Assembly (NCBI GenBank): GCA_944472135.2
Contig: OX235270.1
Coordinates: 54,565,267 to 54,629,266 of the forward strand
Source: Trichobilharzia regenti
Lineage: Eukaryota > Platyhelminthes > Trematoda > Strigeidida > Schistosomatidae
Direction of reading: 5' to 3'
Length of the DNA: 64,000 nucleotides
Position numbers and translations under genes: made by a program. The notes beneath the pieces were generated by a model. The model was not told the origin of the DNA. It saw only the letters and a list, made by a program, of their open reading frames with translations, and did not search any database. Shown one piece after another: positions 1 to 7,798 of this stretch. Positions within the stretch are counted from its first letter, which is position 1, and every line of letters starts with the position of its first letter.

Positions 1-267
1 TTCACAGGAATTTGTTACGTCACGAAGAATGATTTAAATGTTTTGGGACTTGATTGGTTCGATCGTTTGCATCTGGCTGATGTCCCACTAAATTCTCTAC
101 GCAATACAGTGAAGAAGCATAAAATGCTAGACAATTCCGGACGGAGCCGAAGCCGCAAACCCAACAATCAGACGAAACGACAGGCGTCAACAACAAGCCC
201 AAAGGTCCCAGATAAACCCCCAGGTAAACATCCTACTAATCATTCATCTTCTCAAAAGGGGAGGTGA
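1..267 (+). pseudogene. 3' end of an LTR-retrotransposon ORF (partial)
   Basis: The frame is open from base 1 and stops at 265-267. It begins with a stretch resembling the end of a retroviral-type protease domain (NDLNVLGLDWF) and then runs directly into a Lys/Pro/Ser-rich tail of about 60 residues, with no reverse transcriptase or integrase in between. A purine-rich tract (AAAAGGGGAGG, 254-264) sits immediately before the LTR, as a polypurine tract should, and the stop codon TGA overlaps the first LTR bases. This places it at the 3' end of a plus-strand LTR element whose 5' part lies left of the window. The protease-like segment next to the tail could reflect an internal deletion or a separate short ORF. 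The family is unnamed. Confidence 0.55.
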
Positions 268-885
268 TATGTATCCACATATATATATTTATGTGTGTGT
301 GTGCATGTTGGTCTCTCTTTCTGTTTGCTCGGTTAGTCTGTGACCACTTCACTTGTATGAACTTGTCTCCTTTAATAATGTGTATTCTCCTTATATTATA
401 TTATATATAATATGAGTGTTTGTTGACAGTCCGTTGCTTGGTGACATATATCCATATATGTTTGTTGGCATGTCTGCTATATTCGCTATGTATAATTGGA
501 TCGACACTCCATTATAATTAGCCATTCATGTTAAGACTGTCTAATGATTTTTCCCACGCTTGTCTGAATTATTTATATATATTCGCATTCACAATTTGTG
601 TGAACTACTTTACTTTACAACTACTTGACTTACTTACCACTTTGGTGTGAGACCATTTATTTTCGTCTCCTTGTGTTTGGACAATAGAAGTATCATCGCA
701 AACCTAGTGGTCTTCTGATTTCCGCCTTCTCGCGTCAGGACTATTAGTTTCTCGACCAGTCCATAACAATAATTCAGCGACGAGTACATAACAATTTGGC
801 GACGGGAAAACTAGTACATAACAATTTGGCGACGGGGAAAACTAGTACATAACAATTTGGCGACGAGGAAAACTAGTACATAAGA
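265..885 (+). mobile_element. LTR (3' LTR of left-edge element), ~621 bp
   Basis: It starts TGATATGTATCC right after the polypurine tract and is repeated almost perfectly at 15,817-16,438. By eye the two differ only by single-base indels near 657, 774 and 803. The right border runs into satellite sequence at exactly the same satellite base as the second copy. The 3' border is uncertain because the last ~100 bp are short tandem units that each contain an LTR-end-like TACATAACA followed by TTTGGCGACG, which resembles a primer-binding site. Confidence 0.75.
783..885 (+). repeat. 30-31-bp tandem units inside LTR end
   Basis: Three full units starting at 783, 813 and 844, plus a partial one at 875. 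Each reads AGTACATAACA-ATTTGGCGACG-(G/A)GGAAAACT. The units join an LTR-end-like string to a primer-binding-site-like string (TTTGGCGACG). The same units recur in the copy ending at 16,438. Confidence 0.8.
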
Positions 886-1234
886 TTTCAAAATTATGGT
901 GTTTAGGATTAGAGTTTAGTTGAAGCACCCTGTCAAACTTATTACTTTGTCTTCTTTCTGAAAGTTGAGCTGCTTTATTCGACCTACTGAAGTTGTCAGG
1001 TGACTGGACAGCTACGAATTTAGGATACACATTCTGTTGCAGACAACGGAGAGTGGAAACACGATGATTGTGCCAATTACATAGTTTCTTTGTTAATTTA
1101 ATTCGATTACAAAATAAATCAAATGAACTGTAGTCAAGATTTGACAGAATAGTTCTATAATATTTGGGCGCCGAGTGAGAAGTAGACATTTGTAAAAAAT
1201 TATATTTGTAAAATCTCAGCGATATTGAAATGAG

Positions 1235-1290
1235 TAATTCCAACGTTTCGTTCGGAAATCTGGTCCGAACTTCTTCAGGGAAATTAATCG
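1235..1290 (-). ncRNA. Hammerhead-ribozyme-like motif, one per satellite monomer (representative)
   Basis: On the minus strand, in order: a stem I strand (AUUAAUUUCC), the core CUGAAGA (complement of 1272-1278; position 7 of the core is free in hammerheads), a 6-bp stem II (GUUCGG pairing with CCGAAC), the core GAAA (1246-1249), a short stem III (ACGU) with U at the cleavage position, and the returning stem I strand (GGAAUUA), which pairs over 7 bp with one bulged U. This is the order of a type I hammerhead with a minimal helix III, the form known from PLEs and retrozymes. The flaw is one extra A between CUGAAGA and stem II. The core is unchanged in the other monomers I inspected; many subfamily B copies lose the outermost stem I pair. 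Activity is not shown. Confidence 0.45.
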
Positions 1291-1619
1291 CAATTAACAT
1301 AACAGGTTTATACATAAAAGGAACATCTTTTGTTCTTAAAAACTTTGTCCAATCATGATTCATAAAACAAATATTAACAAGTATAATAAACAAAATTGTA
1401 CCAGTTGTGATCAAAATTTGACCTCAGACTTGCAAATATTGATCTACCTTTGTTAAACACTTTAAACACAGTGTGTATGTGTGTGTGTGTGTGTGCGAAT
1501 AAACAGTTGTAAAACAATGTCTTAACATCTCCATAAGTAGATATAGACAGTCGGGAAACTTTGACCAAGTATTATTAGTTAGTGATACATAGCCATTCTT
1601 ATTTATTAATCAGGATTTC

Positions 1620-2222
1620 CTATGCGTCATCTAACATCACACCTTCATGTCGGTTCAAACTGTTAGTATCTAGAATTTTATGATTAGATGTATTTTCAAA
1701 ATTATGGTGTTTAGGATTAGAGTTTAGTTGAAGCACCCTGTCAAACTTATTACTTTGTCTTCTTTCTGAAAGTTGAGCTGCTTTATTCGACCTACTGAAG
1801 TTGTCAGGTGACTGGACAGCTACGAATTTAGGATACACATTCTGTTGCAGACAACGGAGAGTGGAAACACGATGATTGTGCCAATTACATAGTTTCTTTG
1901 TTAATTTAATTCGATTACAAAATAAATCAAATGAACTGTAGTCAAGATTTGACAGAATAGTTCTATAATATTTGGGCGCCGAGTGAGAAGTAGACATTTG
2001 TAAAAAATTATATTTGTAAAATCTCAGCGATATTGAAATGAGTAATTCCAACGTTTCGTTCGGAAATCTGGTCCGAACTTCTTCAGGGAAATTAATCGCA
2101 ATTAACATAACAGGTTTATACATAAAAGGAACATCTTTTGTTCTTAAAAACTTTGTCCAATCATGATTCATAAAACAAATATTAACAAGTATAATAAACA
2201 AAATTGTACCAGTTGTGATCAA
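1620..2222 (-). pseudogene. Satellite ORF, subfamily A (200 aa), PLE N-terminal-domain-like
   Basis: Representative of the ORF carried by every monomer; identical or near-identical copies are at 2428-3030, 8555-9157, 9353-9955, 17170-17772, 17974-18576, 18780-19382 and 19585-20187, with variant ends at 842-1414, 7777-8358 and 16395-16967. The first ~25 residues are hydrophobic (LFIILVNICF). Residues ~105-160 have the spacing typical of the Penelope-like element N-terminal domain: basic stretch, H, L-R-C, then YPKF (KLCNWHNHRVSTLRCLQQNV...). No reverse transcriptase follows; after ~200 codons the next monomer begins. Most differences between copies change the amino acid, so I see no sign of selection for a protein. 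The PLE assignment is a by-eye family resemblance. An alternative is a chance ORF kept open by array homogenisation. Confidence 0.5.
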
Positions 2223-3282
2223 AATTTGACCTCAGACTTGCAAATATTGATCTACCTTTGTTAAACACTTTAAACACAGTGTGTATGTGTGTGTGTGTGT
2301 GTGCGAATAAACAGTTGTAAAACAATGTCTTAACATCTCCATAAGTAGATATAGACAGTCGGGAAACTTTGACCAAGTATTATTAGTTAGTGATACATAG
2401 CCATTCTTATTTATTAATCAGGATTTCCTATGCGTCATCTAACATCACACCTTCATGTCGGTTCAAACTGTTAGTATCTAGAATTTTATGATTAGATGTA
2501 TTTTCAAAATTATGGTGTTTAGGATTAGAGTTTAGTTGAAGCACCCTGTCAAACTTATTACTTTGTCTTCTTTCTGAAAGTTGAGCTGCTTTATTCGACC
2601 TACTGAAGTTGTCAGGTGACTGGACAGCTACGAATTTAGGATACACATTCTGTTGCAGACAACGGAGAGTGGAAACACGATGATTGTGCCAATTACATAG
2701 TTTCTTTGTTAATTTAATTCGATTACAAAATAAATCAAATGAACTGTAGTCAAGATTTGACAGAATAGTTCTATAATATTTGGGCGCCGAGTGAGAAGTA
2801 GACATTTGTAAAAAATTATATTTGTAAAATCTCAGCGATATTGAAATGAGTAATTCCAACGTTTCGTTCGGAAATCTGGTCCGAACTTCTTCAGGGAAAT
2901 TAATCGCAATTAACATAACAGGTTTATACATAAAAGGAACATCTTTTGTTCTTAAAAACTTTGTCCAATCATGATTCATAAAACAAATATTAACAAGTAT
3001 AATAAACAAAATTGTACCAGTTGTGATCAAAATTTGACCTCAGACTTGCAAATATTGATCTACCTTTGTTAAACACTTTAAACACAGTGTGTATGTGTGT
3101 GTGTGTGTGTGCGAATAAACAGTTGTAAAACAATGTCTTAACATCTCCATAAGTAGATATAGACAGTCGGGAAACTTTGACCAAGTATTATTAGTTAGTG
3201 ATACATAGCCATTCTTATTTATTAATCAGGATTTCCTATGCGTCATCTAACATCACACCTTCATGTCGGTTCAAACTGTTAG

Positions 3283-3620
3283 TGTAACAACAGAAGACAA
3301 GGGCCAGGCAACAGATCGTTTTATTATGAAAATCAACACGTATTTATACATATTTCAACTACATTATTATAGACAAGCGCAGTCATCTGATTGGTTGTTT
3401 ATCAGAAGTTAGGTAGACAAACGCAGGCTTCTGATTGGTTGTTTCGGGATTCCTTGACAAATAGAGTTCTCTATCTGCGAATCATATTTTGCCACGTTAA
3501 CTTTGCTGTGATTGGTTGTTGACTCAGCCTTGTTCATATTTTCTCACGGCCCATATTAGTGACCTAGACCTTAACGTAGATTAGTGCCAACCAATCGGCT
3601 AGCAGCCTGCTCTCACCACA
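3283..3620 (-). repeat. 3' LTR of the Gypsy element
   Basis: Runs TGTGGTGAGAG...GTTGTTACA on the minus strand and has the TG...CA ends. It provides the last codons and the stop of pol, whose frame enters the LTR. A G-rich tract (complement of 3621-3634, GGGGGG core) abuts it as the polypurine tract. It contains repeated GATTGGTTG/CCAAT-type boxes (for example near 3388, 3433 and 3510) and an AATAAA-like TTTTATTA complement near 3320. Confidence 0.93.
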
Positions 3621-6600
3621 CTCGTCCCCCCGTCAAATAGCTTCGTGCGCAGACGTTCCGACCTTCTGGGTGCTACATCCTCTAGTTGAGGATTGTTACT
3701 GACCGGCTTGTCCCACTGTACCCATCTTTGGAGCTGACTGGCGTTAACTCGTTTCTGTTTATCACCTCTTCGGATGGTATATACTTGACCCCGTCTTTTT
3801 GTGATTGTGTATGGTCCTTCCCACTTTGGAAGGAGTTTCCGTGAACCTAGCCCGCCTCCAACTGTATATCTCCTGTCTCTACACTTCACTTGGTCCCCGA
3901 CTGCAAAGGTAATGCACTGCGTCCTTTCTTTCATCTGAGACTTCATGACATCACTGCGCTGCTTCCGTATTACATTCTTGACTGCCTCTTTCCTCTCTGC
4001 TTTTAATTTCGTCGTACTCCACTTTTGGTGCATGGGCCAGGTCTCATTGTGTACCGGTAATCGTGGTTTTCTACCATACATCAGTTGGAAGGGTGACTTC
4101 TTCGTTGTTTCCTGAGTGGTAGCCCGATGTGTTAGTAAAATCAGTGGAAGCTCCGTTTCCCAGTTCCCGCCCTTCGAGGCCAGCCACTCCTTCAGTGTAC
4201 GGTTGTTTCTCTCCGTTAGGCCATTCGTTTGTGGATGGTATGGGGTCGTTCTGATCCTCTTGATGCCCAGCTGTTGCAAACGGGAAGTAAACTCTTCACT
4301 CTCGAAACAGGGACCTTGGTCTGTCAGTATTGTCTTCGGTACGCCGTGGTCTGCAACAATGTGTCTAACTACTGCATCTGTCACGGTTCTTGCACGTTGG
4401 TCTGGGATTGCTACGGCGTCTACCCATCGTGTCGCGTGTTCCGTCATCACCAAGAGGTACTGATTACCATTGGATGTCTGAGGAAATGGACCCATGACAT
4501 CTACGGACCACAAGTCACCTATCGCGGTAACTGGAATCGACTGAAGTGGTGGTCGTATACACCGGTCACCTTTCATCAGCTGGCACCGTGGACATCCAAG
4601 TACGTATCTTGCTACGTCTTCTCTCATACCTGGCCAGTACATACTTTGTCTTAGGAGATCGGTCGTTCTGGCCACGCCTGTATGCGCTAGCTGGTGACAT
4701 TCTTCTATCATGTCGTGGCGCGACGATTGAGGTATGACAGCCAGCCAGCTTCCGTCGTTCTCTCGCCAGGTCAGAGTCCCGTAGGCATTCACTCTGAGTC
4801 GATCCCTCTGTCTGAGTAGTGTGGTTAGCTCCTTACTCGCCGTAGTTTGATCCACTTCTATTCCGTTGGTGATCACCTGTATTACTGTATTCAGCGTATC
4901 GTCCAACCTCTGCCTACGTGCAAGTCTTAGTGGGTCTTGTTCTACTGCATGCACTCCGTAAGCGACCTCGGGCAACTCAGACTCATCTTCTGGTCTCGAT
5001 AACAAATCTGCCAAGACATTTTCACTTCCAGGAACGTGTGAGATCGTAAAATCGTACTCCTGAAGACGCAACATCCACCGTGACAACTTCCCCCGTGGGT
5101 CTCTCGCTGTCTTCAAAAATTGTAGCGGCTTATGATCAGTTTCGATGTGGAACCGCCGGCCGAGTAAATAAGGTCTCCATTTGTCGACTGCCCATACCAT
5201 TGCTAAACATTCTTTCTCTATCGTTGAATACTTTCTCTCTGCGAGTGTCAAAACCCTACTGGCATACTCAACGATTCCCTCGTCCTGTCTTAGGACCGCA
5301 CCTATAGCGTAGTCACTGGCATCTGTGCACACTGTGAACTGTCTTCCTGGCACAGGTAGTTTTAGCGTCATTTGTTGGTGGTCGAGCAGCTGTTTAATTC
5401 TGTCGAATGTCCTCTGCGATTCTTCCGACCAAACAAACTTTGGCTCACCTAGTAGCCTGTATAGAGGGGCTGCTATCTCATTGAAGTTCTTCACGAAGCG
5501 GCTATAAAACGCTGCTCTACCCAAGAATTGTCTCAGTTTTCTCTTTGAATTCGGGGCTGGAATCGTTTTAATCGTCAAAATTTTCTCCGGCAGTGGTTTA
5601 ATCTCACCATTTCCCACTTTATGTCCCAACAGAGTAACATTCTTTTTGGCTATCTGGGACTTGGTTTTGTTGACGCGTAGTCCAAACTCTTCGATGCGTC
5701 GCAGCACGGCTTCTACATGGTTGACGTGATCGTTTTCGTTTTGACTGTATATGACGAGATCATCACCATAAACCTCCACGTTTTTCAAGTTCCTAAGTAA
5801 TAGCTTCATCAGTCGTCTGAACGTAAACGGTGCACCTGCTAGTCCAAACGGCATGCGTTTAAATCGATATTGTGTCTGACCCACGATGAAAGCCGTCTTA
5901 TCTCTATCACCTTGTTTTATCGGTATCTGCCAGTATCCTGAGCGAAGATCGAGAACCGAAAACACATTCGCACCTTGTAGGCGATCTAAAGTTTCTACCA
6001 CTGTTGGCATGGCACACGGTCTTAACTCTGTCATACTGTTTAACTGTCGAAAATCAACACAGAATCTATACTTCCCATTCGCTTTTTTTACTAACAGCAC
6101 TGGAGAGTTGTACGGGCTATCAGCTTCCTCAATAATGTCATCTTTTAACATCTCTTGCACTTGTCGCTCCACTTCGCCTTCCAGATGACATGGAACTCTT
6201 CGCGTTGTAAATGACCTTACTTTCGGATCACTTAACGGAATTTCATGATTCACCTTATCGCAATAACCGTATGGGTCGCCATCTCCAGTGAACAGATGAT
6301 CGTATTTACTAATTAACTCTGTCACATTGTGTACCGTCGGCAGCTTAATCGCTGCTATCTCGCTGGTCTCATACATGTTGATATGCCCGTATTTCGTGAC
6401 CACCACGTTCGCTTGCGTGTCGATTATGGCACCAATCTCACGCAGAAAATCCGCTCCTAATATCGTTCGCTGTAGTTCGGGTACAACAATGAAAGGAAAC
6501 GTCACCTCGCAGCCACCAACAACGACCGTACAGTTCGATCTACCCGTGATACGCAACACATACCCGCCTACTGTTTGTACTGTCAATGAACACGGGCTAA

Positions 6601-6685
6601 CACTCTTACATAAATTCTTATCTATTAACGACACGGCCGCCCCTGTATCTATCAAACATACTACTTCTCGATCATTCACTCGCAA
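3599..6685 (-). CDS. pol: Gypsy pol polyprotein (PR-RT-RNase H-integrase), 1028 aa
   Basis: Copies the element RNA into DNA and integrates it. Aspartic protease: DTGA at residues 13-16. Reverse transcriptase ~190-370, with catalytic D246 (VLDLRSG) and YGDD at 306-309; Gly at the second position is unusual, since most Gypsy elements have a bulky aliphatic residue there. RNase H ~450-560, with D455 in TDAS. Integrase zinc finger H664, H668, C698, C701; core D729, D789, E825, with 35 residues between the last two (DD35E). The C-terminus is basic and ends inside the 3' LTR. The frame overlaps the end of gag by ~30 nt in the -1 frame, and the first codon of the listed ORF is TTG, so pol is probably made by frameshifting from gag rather than from its own start. 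No stop or frameshift is seen; the protein could be functional. Confidence 0.93.
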   Translation of the reverse strand: MRVNDREVVCLIDTGAAVSLIDKNLCKSVSPCSLTVQTVGGYVLRITGRSNCTVVVGGCEVTFPFIVVPELQRTILGADFLREIGAIIDTQANVVVTKYGHINMYETSEIAAIKLPTVHNVTELISKYDHLFTGDGDPYGYCDKVNHEIPLSDPKVRSFTTRRVPCHLEGEVERQVQEMLKDDIIEEADSPYNSPVLLVKKANGKYRFCVDFRQLNSMTELRPCAMPTVVETLDRLQGANVFSVLDLRSGYWQIPIKQGDRDKTAFIVGQTQYRFKRMPFGLAGAPFTFRRLMKLLLRNLKNVEVYGDDLVIYSQNENDHVNHVEAVLRRIEEFGLRVNKTKSQIAKKNVTLLGHKVGNGEIKPLPEKILTIKTIPAPNSKRKLRQFLGRAAFYSRFVKNFNEIAAPLYRLLGEPKFVWSEESQRTFDRIKQLLDHQQMTLKLPVPGRQFTVCTDASDYAIGAVLRQDEGIVEYASRVLTLAERKYSTIEKECLAMVWAVDKWRPYLLGRRFHIETDHKPLQFLKTARDPRGKLSRWMLRLQEYDFTISHVPGSENVLADLLSRPEDESELPEVAYGVHAVEQDPLRLARRQRLDDTLNTVIQVITNGIEVDQTTASKELTTLLRQRDRLRVNAYGTLTWRENDGSWLAVIPQSSRHDMIEECHQLAHTGVARTTDLLRQSMYWPGMREDVARYVLGCPRCQLMKGDRCIRPPLQSIPVTAIGDLWSVDVMGPFPQTSNGNQYLLVMTEHATRWVDAVAIPDQRARTVTDAVVRHIVADHGVPKTILTDQGPCFESEEFTSRLQQLGIKRIRTTPYHPQTNGLTERNNRTLKEWLASKGGNWETELPLILLTHRATTQETTKKSPFQLMYGRKPRLPVHNETWPMHQKWSTTKLKAERKEAVKNVIRKQRSDVMKSQMKERTQCITFAVGDQVKCRDRRYTVGGGLGSRKLLPKWEGPYTITKRRGQVYTIRRGDKQKRVNASQLQRWVQWDKPVSNNPQLEDVAPRRSERLRTKLFDGGTSVVRAGC

Positions 6686-7437
6686 CTTCGAATACAGAGC
6701 CCTTTCTCAATAGCCCCCACTAAATCTAGGTTCATACGAAAGAAAGAACAAGCATTATACCGTCTGAAATTTTTTCTTTTTCGCCTTTCTGGGCAGTATC
6801 TTCTCCAGTGTCCCGGCTTACCGCATTCAAAACACCGGTCTTTTCTATCAGCCAACTTTAACGCCGCCACTTCCCGCTGCAATGCTTCAATTTTCTGCTC
6901 ATATTCGTTTGGTTTTGGTTGGTCTATAGCGGCTACCGTTGTGCTCAGCAGCTGTCTGGTCACCTTCGCCAGCTCGCTAATATCCATCGGCTGCGTTGCG
7001 TTAACCAGTTGTAATCGCTGAGAAATGTGGTCTGGGACACTCTCGATGAATTGGGAAGACAGTAACTGCGCTTCTGATTCTTCATCTAAAGTGGGAAGCG
7101 CGCGTCGAAGTAGATTAGTCAGTTTCACCGCCAACACTAGCGGGTCTCCATCAGGTCCAAGCTTCATTGACCGGAACTGCTGCATTGCTAGCTGTCTGTC
7201 TGTTTCGCTGTCAAACTCGGACACTAGTCGTTCAACCAATTTCTTCCAAGACGCTGTGCCATTTGACCTGTCTACGCTGTCATATGCAGCCTTCGCTCGG
7301 CCTCTCAACAGCGTCCCCAAGACAACTGCCTTCGCTGCCTGCTCCTTGACACCCACCAGCTCAGCAACAGCCTCGAAGTCACGTAAGAAGCTCCGTATGT
7401 CTCCTTCTTCAAACGCAGCTGGCCACGGGATCTTCAT
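6676..7437 (-). CDS. gag: Gypsy gag with CCHC zinc knuckle, 253 aa
   Basis: Forms the particle and packages element RNA. The N-terminal ~150 residues are helical and charged, as in Gypsy capsid domains. A coiled-coil-like stretch (~175-197) precedes one zinc knuckle, CFECGKPGHWRRYC (C202, C205, H210, C215; CX2CX4HX4C), followed by an Arg/Lys-rich tail typical of nucleocapsid. The ATG lies 24 bp inside the 5' LTR border, just after the primer-binding site. The stop (6676-6678) overlaps the pol frame. The overlap contains a purine run, GAGAAAGGG, but not a textbook slippery heptamer, so the frameshift mechanism is open. Confidence 0.92.
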   Translation of the reverse strand: MKIPWPAAFEEGDIRSFLRDFEAVAELVGVKEQAAKAVVLGTLLRGRAKAAYDSVDRSNGTASWKKLVERLVSEFDSETDRQLAMQQFRSMKLGPDGDPLVLAVKLTNLLRRALPTLDEESEAQLLSSQFIESVPDHISQRLQLVNATQPMDISELAKVTRQLLSTTVAAIDQPKPNEYEQKIEALQREVAALKLADRKDRCFECGKPGHWRRYCPERRKRKNFRRYNACSFFRMNLDLVGAIEKGLCIRSCE

Positions 7438-7445
7438 TTTTTGGA

Positions 7446-7460
7446 GGCAGCGACACCAAA
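7446..7460 (-). promoter_or_regulatory. Primer-binding-site-like sequence
   Basis: Directly inside the 5' LTR the minus strand reads TTTGGTGTCGCTGCC. TGG is the complement of a tRNA CCA end, two bases from the LTR, the usual place for minus-strand primer binding. The tRNA was not identified. Confidence 0.6.
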
Positions 7461-7798
7461 TGTAACAACAGAAGACAAGGGCGAGGCAACAGATCGTTTT
7501 ATTATGAAAATCAACACGTATTTATACATATTTCAACTACATTATTATAGACAAGCGCAGTCATCTGATTGGTTGTTTATCAGAAGTTAGGTAGACAAAC
7601 GCAGGCTTCTGATTGGTTGTTTCGGGATTCCTTGACAAATAGAGTTCTCTATCTGCGAATCATATTTTGCCACGTTAACTTTGCTGTGATTGGTTGTTGA
7701 CTCAGCCTTGTTCATATTTTCTCACGGCCCATATTAGTGACCTAGACCTTAACGTAGATTAGTGCCAACCAATCGGCTAGCAGCCTGCTCTCACCACA
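7461..7798 (-). repeat. 5' LTR of the Gypsy element
   Basis: Identical to the 3' LTR except for one base that I could see (7483). As the upstream LTR on the minus strand it should hold the element promoter. It is followed by the TTAG target duplicate and then satellite. Confidence 0.93.

Larger units (their letters stand above)
886..3282 (-). repeat. ~800-bp satellite array, segment I (3 monomers)
   Basis: Three head-to-tail monomers with a period of 808 bp, judged from the minus-strand ORF starts at 1414, 2222 and 3030. All belong to subfamily A (see the ORF entry at 1620-2222). Each monomer contains a TG/CA microsatellite of variable length (about 1470-1495 in the first), and a second minus-strand reading frame (for example 1374-1568, 2182-2376, 2990-3184) translated through it. 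The first monomer is cut at its ORF 3' end by the LTR, so its ORF reads into LTR sequence. The segment ends in TTAG, duplicated across the Gypsy element. Confidence 0.95.
3283..7798 (-). mobile_element. Young, structurally complete Ty3/Gypsy LTR retrotransposon
   Basis: A 4.5-kb element inserted into a satellite monomer, flanked by a 4-bp target duplication TTAG (3279-3282 and 7799-7802). Removing the element and one TTAG restores the uninterrupted satellite. Its 338-bp LTRs differ at one base that I could find (C at 3305, G at 7483). It has a primer-binding-site-like string, gag, pol in the order PR-RT-RH-INT, and a polypurine tract. The gene order and DD35E integrase place it in Ty3/Gypsy (Metaviridae-type). 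Near-identical LTRs and open frames point to a very recent insertion, younger than the array. Solo or nested LTRs of related families occur at 27231, 41137 and 41170. Confidence 0.95.

Noticed and set aside
1374..1568. Second small ORF in each monomer (FAHTHTHIHTVF...) as a gene
   Set aside because: Its His/Thr run is simply the translated TG microsatellite, whose length varies between monomers. It appears only where the repeat length keeps the frame open.
4116..6713. Plus-strand ORFs within the Gypsy element
   Set aside because: Shadows of the intact minus-strand pol and gag frames, with no motifs of their own.
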